A stretch of 64,000 nucleotides of DNA from Rubellimicrobium arenae. Its GTDB lineage: Bacteria > Pseudomonadota > Alphaproteobacteria > Rhodobacterales > Rhodobacteraceae. The notes beneath the pieces were generated by a model. It searched no databases, was not told where the DNA came from, and was given only the letters and a program-made list of their open reading frames with translations. The stretch covers positions 172,025 through 236,024 of the forward strand of contig NZ_JAFMST010000008.1 in NCBI RefSeq assembly GCF_017916275.1, in the 5' to 3' direction. Positions within the stretch are counted from its first letter, which is position 1. Each line of letters begins with the position of its first letter. Positions 27,114 through 36,887 of this stretch are shown here, in pieces. Both the position numbers and the translations under genes were made by a program.

Positions 27114-27923
27114 TCAAAGCACCAGCGCGGGATGCCGGTTCACGTCCTTGTAGAGCAGGTAGCGGAACGTGCCGTCCCCGGTGACCACGCAGGCCTGCGG
27201 GCAGAAGGCGCGCAGCCACATGAAGTCTCCGGGCCCCACATCGACCCAGTCGGTGTTGAGCAGGTAGCGCGCGGTCCCTTCGAGGACGTAGAGCCCATGC
27301 TCCATGACATGGGTCTCGGCAAAGGGGATGCGCCCCCCGGCCCGGAAGGTCACGATGTTGACGTGCATGTCGTGGCGCAGGTCCTCTGGGTCCGCGAAGC
27401 GCGTCGTGCCCCAAAGGTCCGTGTTCGGCATCCAGCGGATCGGCGTGTCCTGGTCCGAGGTCACGAAGGCCTCGGGCGCCGGGACGCCCTGGGCAGGGAT
27501 GTAGCGGCGGCGGATCCAATGGAAGCGCAGGAGCGACGTGGCCCGCAGGCTCCAGGCCTGACCGGCGGGAAGATAGGCGTACCCCCCCGGCCCGAGGTCA
27601 TGGTCCGAGCCATCGACCCGCAGCCGGCCCATGCCCTCGGCGATCAGGATCACGCCCTCGGCGCCCGCGTCGGGCTCGGGCGCGTCGCTGCCGCCGCCGG
27701 GTTCGACCTCCATGGCGTATTGCGCGAAGGTTTCGGCAAAGCCCGAGAGCGGGCGCGCGAGGATCCAGGCGCGGGTCCCGTCCCAGCCGGGGAAGTAGCT
27801 GGTGACGATGTCCCGTTGCACCGAAGCCGGGATGAAGGCGTAGGCCGTCGTGAACACCGCGCGATTGGCGGCCGGGTCCTGGGACTGGTCCGGCAGGCCG
27901 CCGGGTGGGAAGGCATATGTCAT
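27114..27923 (-). CDS. (S)-ureidoglycine aminohydrolase, bicupin
   Basis: 269-residue bicupin (UGHY/AllE type, EC 3.5.3.26) converting ureidoglycine to ureidoglycolate with ammonia release. Two cupin halves are visible: about 60-125 (ILIAEGMGRLRVDG, LGPGGYAYLPAG) and about 185-260 (VNIVTFRAGGRIPFAETHVMEHGLY..., VGPGDFMWLRAF). The second carries the metal-binding His/Glu set. Its start overlaps the PuuE-UraD stop by ATGA, so the three purine genes are one transcript. Confidence 0.9.
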   Translation of the reverse strand: MTYAFPPGGLPDQSQDPAANRAVFTTAYAFIPASVQRDIVTSYFPGWDGTRAWILARPLSGFAETFAQYAMEVEPGGGSDAPEPDAGAEGVILIAEGMGRLRVDGSDHDLGPGGYAYLPAGQAWSLRATSLLRFHWIRRRYIPAQGVPAPEAFVTSDQDTPIRWMPNTDLWGTTRFADPEDLRHDMHVNIVTFRAGGRIPFAETHVMEHGLYVLEGTARYLLNTDWVDVGPGDFMWLRAFCPQACVVTGDGTFRYLLYKDVNRHPALVL

Positions 27924-29320
27924 GGCAGGATCGCTTTCAGGCGCAGTTCGGCGATGCGTTCGACCTGGGCCAGGGCCTCGGCGAACTCGGTGGCGCGGTC
28001 ATGGGTCAGGCGACGCTCGAAGGCGGCGAGGATCGACGCCTTGGTGTGGTCGCGCACCGCGATGATGAAGGGGAAGCCGAAGCGGTCGGTGTAGGCGGCA
28101 TTGAGCGCCGTGAACCGTTCCCTCTCCTCGTCCGTCAGGGCGTCGAGTCCGGCGCTGGCCTGCTCGGCGGTGGAATCCGCGGTGAGGCGCCTGGCCGCGG
28201 CCAGCTTGCCGGCGAGATCCGGATGGGCGCGCAGGACACCCAGTTGCTCGTCCCGGGTGGCGGTGCGGAGGACACGGGCCAGAGCGTTGGCGAGCCCCGC
28301 AGCCGAGTCATGGCCCGCCCCCAGCTCCAGCGCCCAGGCGCGCTCGGCGACCCAGGACGAATGCTCGACGATGCCGCCAAAGCGGGCGACGAAGGCCTCG
28401 AGCGGCATCTGCGACGGGCGTTCACGCCGCTGGTGGGGATGATGCGTGGCCCAATGCGCGGCGATCTGGCCGCGGGTGGCGAACCAGGCCCCGCCCTTCT
28501 GGCCGGCATGCTCCAGGAACTGCCGAAGGCCCGACGCCTTGCCCGGACGGCCCACGAGGCGGCAGTGCAGCCCCACCGAGAACATGCGGCCCCCTTCGTC
28601 ATGGAGGGTGTTGAAGGTATCGCAAAGGTAGTCGCCGAAGTCGCGGCCCGTGACCCAGCCGGGGCTGACCGCAAAGCGCATGTCGTTGGCCTCGAGCGTG
28701 TAGGGGATCACGAGCTGGTCGCGCCCGCCGATCTCCCGCCAGTAGGGCAGGTCGTCGTCGTAGGTGTCGCTGATCCAGTCGAACTGCCCGGTTTCGGCCG
28801 TCAGGCGGACGGTGTTGGCCGAGCAGCGCCCCGTGTACCAGCCGCGCGGGGCCTCGCCCACGACCTCGGTGTGCAGGCGGATCGCCTCGGCGATCTGCGC
28901 CCGCTCGACCTCCTCGGGCATGTCCTTGTGCTCGACCCATTTCAGCCCGTGCGAGGCGATCTCCCAGCCCGCCTGCTTCATGGCGGCGACCTGCTCGGGG
29001 GAGCGGGCGAGCGCGGTCGCCACGCCGTAGATCGTCACCGGCAGGTCGCAGAGCATCCGGTGGAGCCGCCAGAAGCCGGCGCGGGCGCCGTATTCGTAGA
29101 TCGACTCCATGTTCCAGTGCCGCATCCCCGGCCACATCGCCGCCCCGGCGATGTCCGACAGGAAGGCCTCGGAGGCGGCGTCGCCATGGAGGACCGAGTT
29201 CTCGCCACCCTCCTCGTAGTTGAGGACGAGGCTCACGGCGACGCGCGCGCCGCCGGGCCAGTTCGCCGGCGGCGGGGCTGCTGCATAACCGCGCATGTCG
29301 CGGGGATAACGGTCGGGCAT
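27920..29320 (-). CDS. puuE: Allantoinase PuuE fused to OHCU decarboxylase UraD
   Basis: 466-residue fusion. Residues 1-300 are a polysaccharide-deacetylase-type allantoinase (PuuE): [28 protein letters not shown] and the histidine in [14 protein letters not shown]. Residues 310-466 are 2-oxo-4-hydroxy-4-carboxy-5-ureidoimidazoline decarboxylase: [24 protein letters not shown] and [14 protein letters not shown]. One chain thus makes allantoin from OHCU and opens it to allantoate. An AGGAGA site before ATG at 29320 fixes the start; the open frame upstream to 29488 is not used. Divergent from hiuH, which supplies OHCU. Confidence 0.93.
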   Translation of the reverse strand: MPDRYPRDMRGYAAAPPPANWPGGARVAVSLVLNYEEGGENSVLHGDAASEAFLSDIAGAAMWPGMRHWNMESIYEYGARAGFWRLHRMLCDLPVTIYGVATALARSPEQVAAMKQAGWEIASHGLKWVEHKDMPEEVERAQIAEAIRLHTEVVGEAPRGWYTGRCSANTVRLTAETGQFDWISDTYDDDLPYWREIGGRDQLVIPYTLEANDMRFAVSPGWVTGRDFGDYLCDTFNTLHDEGGRMFSVGLHCRLVGRPGKASGLRQFLEHAGQKGGAWFATRGQIAAHWATHHPHQRRERPSQMPLEAFVARFGGIVEHSSWVAERAWALELGAGHDSAAGLANALARVLRTATRDEQLGVLRAHPDLAGKLAAARRLTADSTAEQASAGLDALTDEERERFTALNAAYTDRFGFPFIIAVRDHTKASILAAFERRLTHDRATEFAEALAQVERIAELRLKAILP

Positions 29321-29414
29321 GGGCGTCTCCTGTTCACTGATGAGTAGGCCGGGGCCGGGCGGGGTTGCAAGCCGGGCGGGCCGAGCCGAAAAGGGATCAA
29401 ACCGGGGGACGAGG

Positions 29415-29768
29415 ATGGTAGACGGCTTTCTGACCACGCATGTGCTCGATACGGCGCGGGGCGTGCCCGCGGCGGGGCTCCGGATCACGTTGGACCGGAT
29501 CGACGGCCCGGCGCGCGAACGGCTCGCGGAGATGGAGACGAATGCCGATGGACGGACCGACGGGCCGATCCTTTCCAGGGACCGGTTCGCGCCGGGCCTT
29601 TATGAGCTGACCTTCCATGCGGGCGATTACCTGCGCGGGAGCGGCGCCCCCCTGACCAGCCCCGCCTTCCTGGACGAGGTGCCGGTGCGCTTCGGCATGG
29701 AGGCGGGCCATTACCATGTCCCCCTCCTGCTTTCTCCCTTCGGCTATTCGACCTATCGGGGCTCCTGA
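29415..29768 (+). CDS. hiuH: 5-hydroxyisourate hydrolase
   Basis: 117-residue transthyretin-like enzyme hydrolysing 5-hydroxyisourate to OHCU (EC 3.5.2.17). The N-terminal [14 protein letters not shown] and the C-terminal tetrapeptide YRGS are diagnostic. ATG with GGACGAGG upstream. The puuD ATG begins immediately after the stop with no spacer, so the two are coupled. Cytoplasmic, as no signal peptide is present. Confidence 0.94.
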   Translation: MVDGFLTTHVLDTARGVPAAGLRITLDRIDGPARERLAEMETNADGRTDGPILSRDRFAPGLYELTFHAGDYLRGSGAPLTSPAFLDEVPVRFGMEAGHYHVPLLLSPFGYSTYRGS

Positions 29769-30992
29769 ATGTACGACCTTGCCGTCCTGGCGCACTGGGC
29801 CGAGTTCGCGGTCCGCTGGCTTCATGTCATCACCGCGGTCGCCTGGATCGGGTCGAGCTTCTACTTCATCGCGCTGGACCTGGGGCTGCATCGGGACCGC
29901 AACCTGTCCACCGGCGCGGACGGGGAGGAATGGCAAGTCCATGGCGGCGGCTTCTACAACATCCAGAAGTACCTCGTGGCGCCCAAGTCGCTTCCCGACG
30001 ACCTCGTGTGGTTCAAGTGGGAAAGCTATTCGACCTGGCTTTCGGGGTTCTCGCTGCTCGTGCTGGTCTACTGGCTCGGCGGCGAGCTGTACCTGATCGA
30101 CCCGCGCGTGCTCGACATCCCGGCCTGGCAGGGGGCGCTGATCTCGGCGGCGTCGCTGGCGGCGGGGTGGATCGTCTACGACCGGCTCTGCCGGACCCGC
30201 TTCGGCGACGAGCCGGTGCGCCTCATGCTGGCGCTGTTCGGGATCATCGTGCTCATGTCGCTGTTCTACACGCACGTCTTCTCGGGACGGGCGGCGCTCC
30301 TGCACCTGGGCGCGTTCACGGCCACGATCATGACGGGGAACGTCTTCTTCACGATCATGCCGAACCAGCGGATCGTGGTGGCGGACCTCAAGGCGGGCCG
30401 GAAGCCGGACCCGAACTACGGCAAGATCGCCAAGCAGCGCAGCACCCACAACAACTACCTGACGCTGCCGGTCATCTTCCTGATGCTGTCGAACCATTAC
30501 CCGCTGGCCTTTGCCGGGCAGAACACCTGGATCATCGCCAGCCTCGTGTTCCTGATGGGGGTGACGATCCGGCACTGGTTCAACACGGTCCACGCCCGCA
30601 AGGGCCACCCCCACTGGACCTGGTTCGCCACCGCGCTGATCTTCCTGGTGATCGTCTGGCTTTCGGCGCCCCGGGCCTTCACCTACGATGAATCGGCCGA
30701 GCTGCCCATGACACCTTACGCCGAACGCTACGCCCAGGCGGCGGGCTTCGAGGAGGTGCACGACATCGTCCAGGGCCGCTGCTCCATGTGCCACGCGGCC
30801 GAGCCGGCCTGGCCCGGCCTTTACTGGCCCCCCAAGGGCGTGATGTTCGAGACCGAGGCCCAGATCGCCTCCCGGGCGCGGGACATCTACCTTCAGGCCG
30901 GGATCAGCCATGCCATGCCGCCGGGCAACCTGTCCGAGGTCACCGACGAGGAGCGGGCGGCGATCCGGGCCTGGTTTCAGTCCGCCGGCTGA
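29769..30992 (+). CDS. puuD: Membrane urate oxidase PuuD with C-terminal cytochrome c
   Basis: 407 residues. The first 300 hold about eight transmembrane helices (beginning AVRWLHVITAVAWIGSSFYF) and NVFFTIMPNQR; the C-terminal 100 are a periplasmic cytochrome c with heme motif CSMCH and a later methionine in SHAMPPGN as likely axial ligand. PuuD oxidises urate to 5-hydroxyisourate and passes electrons to the respiratory chain instead of directly to oxygen. It starts right after hiuH. Its last 16 bases overlap the convergent YcaQ-like gene. Confidence 0.92.
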   Translation: MYDLAVLAHWAEFAVRWLHVITAVAWIGSSFYFIALDLGLHRDRNLSTGADGEEWQVHGGGFYNIQKYLVAPKSLPDDLVWFKWESYSTWLSGFSLLVLVYWLGGELYLIDPRVLDIPAWQGALISAASLAAGWIVYDRLCRTRFGDEPVRLMLALFGIIVLMSLFYTHVFSGRAALLHLGAFTATIMTGNVFFTIMPNQRIVVADLKAGRKPDPNYGKIAKQRSTHNNYLTLPVIFLMLSNHYPLAFAGQNTWIIASLVFLMGVTIRHWFNTVHARKGHPHWTWFATALIFLVIVWLSAPRAFTYDESAELPMTPYAERYAQAAGFEEVHDIVQGRCSMCHAAEPAWPGLYWPPKGVMFETEAQIASRARDIYLQAGISHAMPPGNLSEVTDEERAAIRAWFQSAG

Positions 30993-32164
30993 CGAAGCCA
31001 GCCCTCCAGGAGATCGATCCGCCCCGCCCCGGCGAACCGGGCCACGCGTTCGAGCTCGGCCAGCAGGCGGCCCGTGCGTCCCTTGCCCCAGCGCAGCCCG
31101 GCCTCGGGCCAGAGCGCGCGCAGCGTGAGGACGCCCCCCTTGGCGTCGAGGTCGGCGCGGGCCACCATCCGGACGCCTTCAAGGATCGGGAACACGTAGT
31201 AGCCATAGGTCCGCTGGGCGGCGGGCACGAAGATCTCGATCCGGTAGCGGAAGCCGAACAGCCGCTCGGCCCGGTTGCGGTCCCGGAGAGCGGGATCGAA
31301 CGGCGACAGCAGCCGCATCCGGTCGCCGGGATCGGACAGGGCCAGTGCCTCGTCGACAGCGCCCGGACGGGCCAGGCTGCGGCGGAGGGTTCCGTCGGCG
31401 TTCTCCACCCGGATCTCCTCGACCTCGCCGCGGGCCAGCGCGGCCTTGGCCCAGGACTGCGCCTCCGCGGGCTCCAGCAGGTCCCAGAAGGCGGCGATCT
31501 CGCCCGGCGTGGCGAAGCCCAGGCGGTCGAGCGCGGCCGTGGCGGCCCAGTCGATCGTCGCGTCCAGCACAGGCGTCGCGGCGCGGGCCGAGTCGGGGAT
31601 CACCCGCTCGGTCAGGTCGTAGACCTTCTGGAAGGCGTCGCGCCGGGTCACCGACAGCTCTCCCACGCGCCAAAGGTATTCGAGCGCCACCTTGGACGGG
31701 TGCCAGTTCCACCACCCGGGCTCCTTCCGGGGACCGTCGGCGAGGTCGGCGCTCCGGGTCGGGCCGTTGTCCGCGATGTGGCGGAGCGTCCGGTCGATCT
31801 GGCCCCGGAAGTCGGAGCCCTGCCAGGCGTCCCAGCGCCGGTCGAGCCGGGCCCGGTCCCGCTCGAAGCGGTGGCGCCAGTGGGGCCAGAACGCCATGGG
31901 GATCACGGATGCATCGTGGGTCCAGTGCTCGAAGGCGTGGCGCTGCCGGACCTGCTCCATGAGATCGGCGGGGCGGTAGCCGGGATGCCGGCTCCAGAGG
32001 ATCATGTCGTGGGCGCGGGCGAGCGTGAGGACCGAATCAACCTGCACGAAGCCCAGTCCGGCCACGAGGTCGCGCAACTTCCGGACCCGGGGCCGGTCGA
32101 GAAGGGCGTGCCGCGCCAGGAAGAGCTTGCGGGCCGCCTCATTGGGCAGAATCGGCAGGGCCAT
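30977..32164 (-). CDS. YcaQ-family winged-helix DNA glycosylase-like protein
   Basis: 395 residues of the YcaQ/AlkZ (HTH_42) family. YcaQ in E. coli and AlkZ in Streptomyces are DNA glycosylases that unhook interstrand crosslinks. The QVDSV motif (about 41-45) near the N-terminus corresponds to the conserved catalytic QxD/QxQ region. Other family features are LWSRHPGY and [11 protein letters not shown]. Start supported by family N-terminus (arginine/leucine-rich helix) and position 50 bp from smpB. Glycosylase activity here is inferred. Confidence 0.85.
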   Translation of the reverse strand: MALPILPNEAARKLFLARHALLDRPRVRKLRDLVAGLGFVQVDSVLTLARAHDMILWSRHPGYRPADLMEQVRQRHAFEHWTHDASVIPMAFWPHWRHRFERDRARLDRRWDAWQGSDFRGQIDRTLRHIADNGPTRSADLADGPRKEPGWWNWHPSKVALEYLWRVGELSVTRRDAFQKVYDLTERVIPDSARAATPVLDATIDWAATAALDRLGFATPGEIAAFWDLLEPAEAQSWAKAALARGEVEEIRVENADGTLRRSLARPGAVDEALALSDPGDRMRLLSPFDPALRDRNRAERLFGFRYRIEIFVPAAQRTYGYYVFPILEGVRMVARADLDAKGGVLTLRALWPEAGLRWGKGRTGRLLAELERVARFAGAGRIDLLEGWLRQPAD

Positions 32165-32214
32165 CGGGTCTCCTCATGGACAGGGGGCCGGCGAGAACCT
32201 ATCTCGGGCGGATC

Positions 32215-32688
32215 ATGGCCCAAGAGAAGAATCCCAACCGCAAGCTCATCTCCGAGAACCGCCGCGCGCGGTTCGACTACCACATCGAGGAGGACCTCGA
32301 GGCGGGGATCATCCTGATGGGCTCCGAGGTGAAGTCGCTGCGGACCGGGCAGTCGAACATCGCGGAAAGCTACGCCTCCGTCGAGAACGGGGAACTGTGG
32401 CTCACCAACGCCTACATCGCCCCCTACGAGCCCGCCAAGACCTGGGGGCACGAGGAACGGCGGCGGCGCAAGCTGCTGGTCAAGAAAAAGGAGCTGGCCC
32501 GGCTCTGGTCCGCGACCGCGCGCGAGGGCATGACCATCGTGCCGCTGTCCATGTACTTCGACGACAAGGGGCGCGTGAAGCTCAAGCTCGGCGTCGCCAA
32601 GGGCAAGAAGCTCCACGACAAGCGCGCCACCGAGGCCGAGCGCGACTGGAACCGCCAGAAGGGGCGCCTGCTCAAGCAGGGGCTCTGA
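32215..32688 (+). CDS. smpB: SsrA-binding protein SmpB
   Basis: 157-residue tmRNA partner that rescues stalled ribosomes. Family motifs: [42 protein letters not shown], and the basic C-terminal tail [20 protein letters not shown]. The start MAQEKNPN was chosen over an ATG 13 codons upstream because it matches the family N-terminus. No ssrA gene was recognised in the window. Confidence 0.95.
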   Translation: MAQEKNPNRKLISENRRARFDYHIEEDLEAGIILMGSEVKSLRTGQSNIAESYASVENGELWLTNAYIAPYEPAKTWGHEERRRRKLLVKKKELARLWSATAREGMTIVPLSMYFDDKGRVKLKLGVAKGKKLHDKRATEAERDWNRQKGRLLKQGL

Positions 32689-32851
32689 GCCCAGGCCCGG
32701 ATCTTATGAGGACGGCTCGCCCCGGATCAGCAGGGCGAGATCCTCAGCCCGGGAAAGAGCGACCGGACGGAGCCTCGTGCCGGCGCATGGGGCAGGCCCT
32801 GCATCGCGCGACGGCTTGCGCCCGCGCGCGCCTGCCCTTACGGAGCGCGCC

Positions 32852-33697
32852 ATGCGCGACGACCCCCGGACCCTCGTCTCGACCGAGTGGCTGGCCCAGC
32901 GGCTGGGCCGGAGCGATCTCGTCGTCCTCGATGCCTCCTGGCACCTGCCGACCGCGGCGCGCGACCCCGACACCGAGTTCGAGGCCGCGCACATTCCCGG
33001 CGCGCGGCGGTTCGACATCGATGCCCTGTCCGACCGCGCGAGCCCCCTGCCGCATATGCTGCCCCCGCCCGACGCCTTCGCGGCCTGGATGGGTGCTCAG
33101 GGGATCGGCCCGGACACGCAGGTCGTGGCCTATGACAGCCTGGGGATCTTTTCGGCGCCGCGCGCCTGGTGGACCTTCCGGGCCATGGGACACGCGGCGG
33201 TGGCGGTCCTCGATGGCGGGCTGCCCAGATGGCGGGCCCAGGGTCGGCCGGTGGAGGCCGGCGAAGCCAAGGCGACGCCGGGAGCCATCCCCATGCTGAC
33301 GCCGGCCCCGTCGCTCGTGCGGTCGGCCGAGCAGGTGCGGCAGGCCCTGGACGACGGGACGGCGACGCTCCTCGACGCCCGCCCGGCCGCCCGTTTCCGT
33401 GGCGAGGTCCCCGAGCCCCGGCCAGGGCTGCGGTCCGGCCACATGCCGGGGGCGCTGAACCTGCCATTCGCCGAGGTGCTGAACCCCGACGGCACCCTGA
33501 AGACGCCCGAGGCGCTCTTGGAGGCCTTCGCCGGGCTGGACCCGTCCAGGCCCGTCATCACGACCTGCGGGTCGGGCGTCACCGCCGCGATCCTTTCGCT
33601 CGCCCTCGAACGGCTGGGACGGGCCCATGCGCTCTATGACGGCTCCTGGGCCGAATGGGGCGGGCGGGCCGACCTGCCGGTCGAACCCTCCTCCTGA
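32852..33697 (+). CDS. sseA: 3-mercaptopyruvate/thiosulfate sulfurtransferase
   Basis: 281-residue tandem-rhodanese enzyme. The N-terminal rhodanese domain is inactive (about 8-135); the C-terminal one (about 155-278) has catalytic C239 in TTCGSGVTA, the loop typical of 3-mercaptopyruvate sulfurtransferase (EC 2.8.1.2). The start MRDDPRTLVS is the usual N-terminus, and the open extension to 32777 is not used. The next gene starts 10 bp after the stop, so the two form an operon linking sulfur transfer with amino-acid transamination. Confidence 0.9.
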   Translation: MRDDPRTLVSTEWLAQRLGRSDLVVLDASWHLPTAARDPDTEFEAAHIPGARRFDIDALSDRASPLPHMLPPPDAFAAWMGAQGIGPDTQVVAYDSLGIFSAPRAWWTFRAMGHAAVAVLDGGLPRWRAQGRPVEAGEAKATPGAIPMLTPAPSLVRSAEQVRQALDDGTATLLDARPAARFRGEVPEPRPGLRSGHMPGALNLPFAEVLNPDGTLKTPEALLEAFAGLDPSRPVITTCGSGVTAAILSLALERLGRAHALYDGSWAEWGGRADLPVEPSS

Positions 33698-33707
33698 AGG
33701 ACTTTCC

Positions 33708-34889
33708 ATGCTCGACCAGTTGAAGGACCAGCCCGCCGACAAGATCCTGAGCCTGATGGCCGCCTTCCGCGCCGATCCCCGGCCCGCGAAGATCGACCTG
33801 GGCGTCGGCGTCTACAAGGACGCGGAGGGCCGGACCCCCGTGATGCGCGCCGTGCGCGAGGCGGAAAAGCGCATCTGGGAGGGCGAGACGACCAAGACCT
33901 ACACGGCGCTGGCGGGCGACCCGGCCTTTGCCGATGCCCTGGTGCCGCTGGTCCTCGGCGACTCGGTCCCCCGCGCGAACGTGGCCGCCGTCGCGACGCC
34001 CGGCGGGACCGGCGCGGTCAGGCAGGGGTTCGAGCTGATCCGGCTGATGGCGCCGCTCGCCACCATCTGGGTGCCCGATCCGACCTGGCCCAACCACCTT
34101 TCGATCCTGAAGCACCTCGGGATGCCGGTGCGGACCTACCGCTATTTCGACGCCGCCACGCTGGGCGTGGATGTGGACGGGATGCTCGCCGACCTCGCCG
34201 GCGTGCAGCCGGGGGACGCGGTGCTGCTCCATGGCTGCTGCCACAACCCCACCGGGGCGGACCCGGATGCGGAGACCTGGGGCAAGGTCGCGGCGCTCCT
34301 GCGCGATCGGGGGGCCTTCCCCTTCATCGACCTGGCCTATCTGGGCTTTGGCGACAGCCTCGAGGCGGATGCCGCGGCGACCCGGATGATCGCGGCGGCC
34401 GGCGAATGCCTGATCGCGGCCTCCTGCTCCAAGAACTTCGGCATCTACCGGGAGCGGACGGGGCTTCTCATGGCCGTGGCCGGCGACGAGGCGGTCGCCA
34501 AGGTCGCGCAGGGCAACCTTGCGCACCTGAACCGGCAAAACTTCTCCTTTCCGCCCGATCATGGCGCCCGGGTCGTTTCGACCATCCTGGGCGACGAAGG
34601 CCTGCGCGCCGACTGGGCGGCGGAGCTGGAGGAGATCCGGGCCGGGATGCTGTCCCTGCGGGAGATGCTGGCGGCGGAACTGCGGCGGCTCACGAACTCG
34701 GACCGGTTCGACTTCCTGACGCGGCACAAGGGCATGTTCTCGCGCCTGGGCGCCACGCCCGAGCAGGTCGAGGCCATGCGGCGGGACCACGGCATCTACA
34801 TGGTGGGCGACAGCCGGATCAACGTCGCGGGGCTGAACGCCCGGACGGTGCCGGTGCTGGCGCAGGCGATGGTGGCCGCGGGTCTCTGA
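33708..34889 (+). CDS. Aromatic/aspartate aminotransferase, class I
   Basis: 393-residue class I PLP aminotransferase of the AspC/TyrB subgroup. Features: IDLGVGVYKDAEGRTPV, HGCCHNPTGADP, and the PLP lysine in ASCSKNFGIYRERTG. Probable substrates are aromatic amino acids and aspartate; sequence alone does not separate AspC from TyrB. It lies 10 bp after sseA. Such an aminotransferase could convert cysteine to 3-mercaptopyruvate, the substrate of the neighbouring sulfurtransferase; this pairing is inference. A clear bidirectional terminator follows. Confidence 0.9.
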   Translation: MLDQLKDQPADKILSLMAAFRADPRPAKIDLGVGVYKDAEGRTPVMRAVREAEKRIWEGETTKTYTALAGDPAFADALVPLVLGDSVPRANVAAVATPGGTGAVRQGFELIRLMAPLATIWVPDPTWPNHLSILKHLGMPVRTYRYFDAATLGVDVDGMLADLAGVQPGDAVLLHGCCHNPTGADPDAETWGKVAALLRDRGAFPFIDLAYLGFGDSLEADAAATRMIAAAGECLIAASCSKNFGIYRERTGLLMAVAGDEAVAKVAQGNLAHLNRQNFSFPPDHGARVVSTILGDEGLRADWAAELEEIRAGMLSLREMLAAELRRLTNSDRFDFLTRHKGMFSRLGATPEQVEAMRRDHGIYMVGDSRINVAGLNARTVPVLAQAMVAAGL

Positions 34890-34912
34890 TCCAGCCCGAT
34901 TCGGGAATGACG

Positions 34913-34936
34913 AAAGGGGGCCGTGCGGCCCCCTTT
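34913..34936. terminator. Bidirectional terminator between aminotransferase and amtB
   Basis: AAAGGGGGCC (34913-34922), loop GTGC, GGCCCCCTTT (34927-34936): a perfect 10-bp stem with A-tract and T-tract flanks. It can serve the plus-strand aminotransferase and the minus-strand amtB. Confidence 0.85.
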
Positions 34937-35039
34937 CTGTTGGCTGGAACGGGGGCGGCCCGCGCGGGAGGAGACGCGCGGGCCGCAGGTCCGGACCAGG
35001 GGCGGAGGGGAGAAGAACCCCGCCCGCCGGTCCGGGTGG

Positions 35040-36401
35040 TCACATGTTGTACGCCGTCTCGCCGTGTTCGGTGATGTCGAGGCCCTCGCGCTCCACGTCG
35101 TCGCGGACCCGCAGCCCGGTGATGGCTTTCACGATGAAGAGCAGGATCACCGAGGCGATGCCGCTCCAGAGCAGGGTGATGACCACGGCGGTGATCTGCG
35201 CCATGACCTGCCCGCCCATCGTGCCGGATTCCACCAGGAAGCCGGTGCCGCCGAGCGAGGGCGAGGCCAGGATGCCGGTGCCGACGGCGCCGATGATCCC
35301 GCCGACGCCGTGCACGCCAAAGACGTCGAGGCTGTCGTCATAGCCGAAGCGGTGCTTCACGGTGGACACGAAGAAGTAGCAGACGCAGGACGCGACCGCG
35401 CCCAGCACGATGCAGGCGACCGGGCCCGAGGTGCCGCAGGCCGGGGTCACGGCCACGAGGCCCGCGACCATGCCCGAGGCGGCGCCCAGCATCGAGGCCT
35501 TGCCGCGGAACACGGCTTCGATCAGGCACCAGGCCAGGATCGCGCCGGCGGTGGCGACGAAGGTGTTGATCATCGCGAGGGTCGCGCCGGCGGTCGCCTC
35601 GAGGTTGGAGCCGGCGTTGAAGCCGAACCAGCCGACCCAGAGCATGGCCGCGCCGACCAGCGTCAGCGTCATCGAGTGCGGGGCCAGCATGTCACGGCCG
35701 TAGCCGATGCGGGGTCCGACCACGATCGCCGCCACCAGCGCCGCGATCCCGGCGTTGATGTGCACCACGGTGCCGCCCGCGAAGTCGATGGCGCCCAGGT
35801 TGTAGATGTAGCCCGACGCGTCCCAGACCATATGGGCCACGGGGAAGTAGACCACGGTCACCCAGAGCGCCGCGAAGAGCAGGACCGCCGAGAACTTCAT
35901 CCGTTCGGCGAAGGCGCCGATGAACAGCGCGGGGGTGATGGCGGCGAAGGTCATCTGGAAGCAGATGAACACGTATTCCGGCAGGACCACGCCGTCGGTG
36001 AAGGTCGCGGCGGTGGAGTCGGTCGTGACGCCGGCCAGGAAGACCTTGCCCAGGCCGCCCCAGAAGGGCGAGGTGCCGCCGCCGAAGGCCACCGAGTAGC
36101 CGTAGACCACCCAGATCACCATGACCATCGCGCCGATCAGCGTGCACTGCATCAGGATCGACAGCATGTTCTTGGTCCGCACGAGGCCGCCGTAGAACAG
36201 CGCGAGCCCGGGAACCAGCATGAACAGCACGAGCAGCGAGGAGGTCATCATCCAGGCGACGTCGCCCTTGTCGATGATGGGAGCGGCTGCGGTGGCGGCA
36301 TCCTCGGCGGTGCCCTGCGCCACGTCCTGCGCCCAGGCCGGCACGGCGGCGAGCGCGGCGCCCAAGGCCAACAGGCTGGCCACTGTCTTGAGGTTCTTCA
36401 T
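35040..36401 (-). CDS. amtB: Ammonium transporter AmtB
   Basis: 453-residue Amt/Rh channel with a cleavable signal peptide (cleavage after AWA, about residue 24) and about eleven transmembrane helices. Conserved pieces are DKGDVAWMMTSSLLVLFM, GGTVVHINAGIAALVAA (first pore histidine) and DVFGVHGVGGIIGAVGTG (second). It lies 32 bp after glnK, the classic glnK-amtB pair in which GlnK blocks the channel when nitrogen is plentiful. Confidence 0.95.
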   Translation of the reverse strand: MKNLKTVASLLALGAALAAVPAWAQDVAQGTAEDAATAAAPIIDKGDVAWMMTSSLLVLFMLVPGLALFYGGLVRTKNMLSILMQCTLIGAMVMVIWVVYGYSVAFGGGTSPFWGGLGKVFLAGVTTDSTAATFTDGVVLPEYVFICFQMTFAAITPALFIGAFAERMKFSAVLLFAALWVTVVYFPVAHMVWDASGYIYNLGAIDFAGGTVVHINAGIAALVAAIVVGPRIGYGRDMLAPHSMTLTLVGAAMLWVGWFGFNAGSNLEATAGATLAMINTFVATAGAILAWCLIEAVFRGKASMLGAASGMVAGLVAVTPACGTSGPVACIVLGAVASCVCYFFVSTVKHRFGYDDSLDVFGVHGVGGIIGAVGTGILASPSLGGTGFLVESGTMGGQVMAQITAVVITLLWSGIASVILLFIVKAITGLRVRDDVEREGLDITEHGETAYNM

Positions 36402-36433
36402 CTTACTGTCCCGTTTCCCTTGCCCCATGCCGC

Positions 36434-36772
36434 TCAAAGCGCGTCCTCGTCGGTCTCGCCGGTGCGGACGCGCAGGGCGGCCTCCACGTCGAGCACGAAG
36501 ATCTTGCCGTCGCCGATCTTGTCGGTCCGCGCGGTGCGCGCGATCGTTGCCGTGACCTGATCCACGAGGACGTCCGGCACCACGATCTCGAGCTTGACCT
36601 TGGGCACGAAGGCCACCGCGTATTCGGCGCCCCGGTAGATCTCGGTGTGACCCGACTGCGCCCCGAAGCCCTTGATCTCCGTCACCATCATCCCGCGGAC
36701 GCCCACGGCGGTGAGCGCCTCGCGCACCTCCTCGAGCTTGAACGGCTTGATGGTCGCGATGATGAGTTTCAC
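36434..36772 (-). CDS. glnK: PII signalling protein GlnK/GlnB
   Basis: 112-residue PII trimer protein. KLIIATIKPFKLEEVREAL opens it; the T-loop uridylylation tyrosine is Y51 in YRGAEYAV; the B-loop has TDKIGDGKIFV. The start is a GTG with AGGGA before it; in-frame codons upstream to 36892 do not match PII. Named GlnK because it precedes amtB. Uridylylation by GlnD is expected from family knowledge. Confidence 0.93.
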   Translation of the reverse strand: MKLIIATIKPFKLEEVREALTAVGVRGMMVTEIKGFGAQSGHTEIYRGAEYAVAFVPKVKLEIVVPDVLVDQVTATIARTARTDKIGDGKIFVLDVEAALRVRTGETDEDAL

Positions 36773-36887
36773 GTCCCTGTTCCCCTGCGAATGTCCGCTC
36801 AGGGGCACAAGGGCGCGGTAAGCGCCGCAGGAGCAAGAAATTGCGGCGCTGCGGTCTTGGCCCATAAACCAGTATCGGTCCGCGGAA

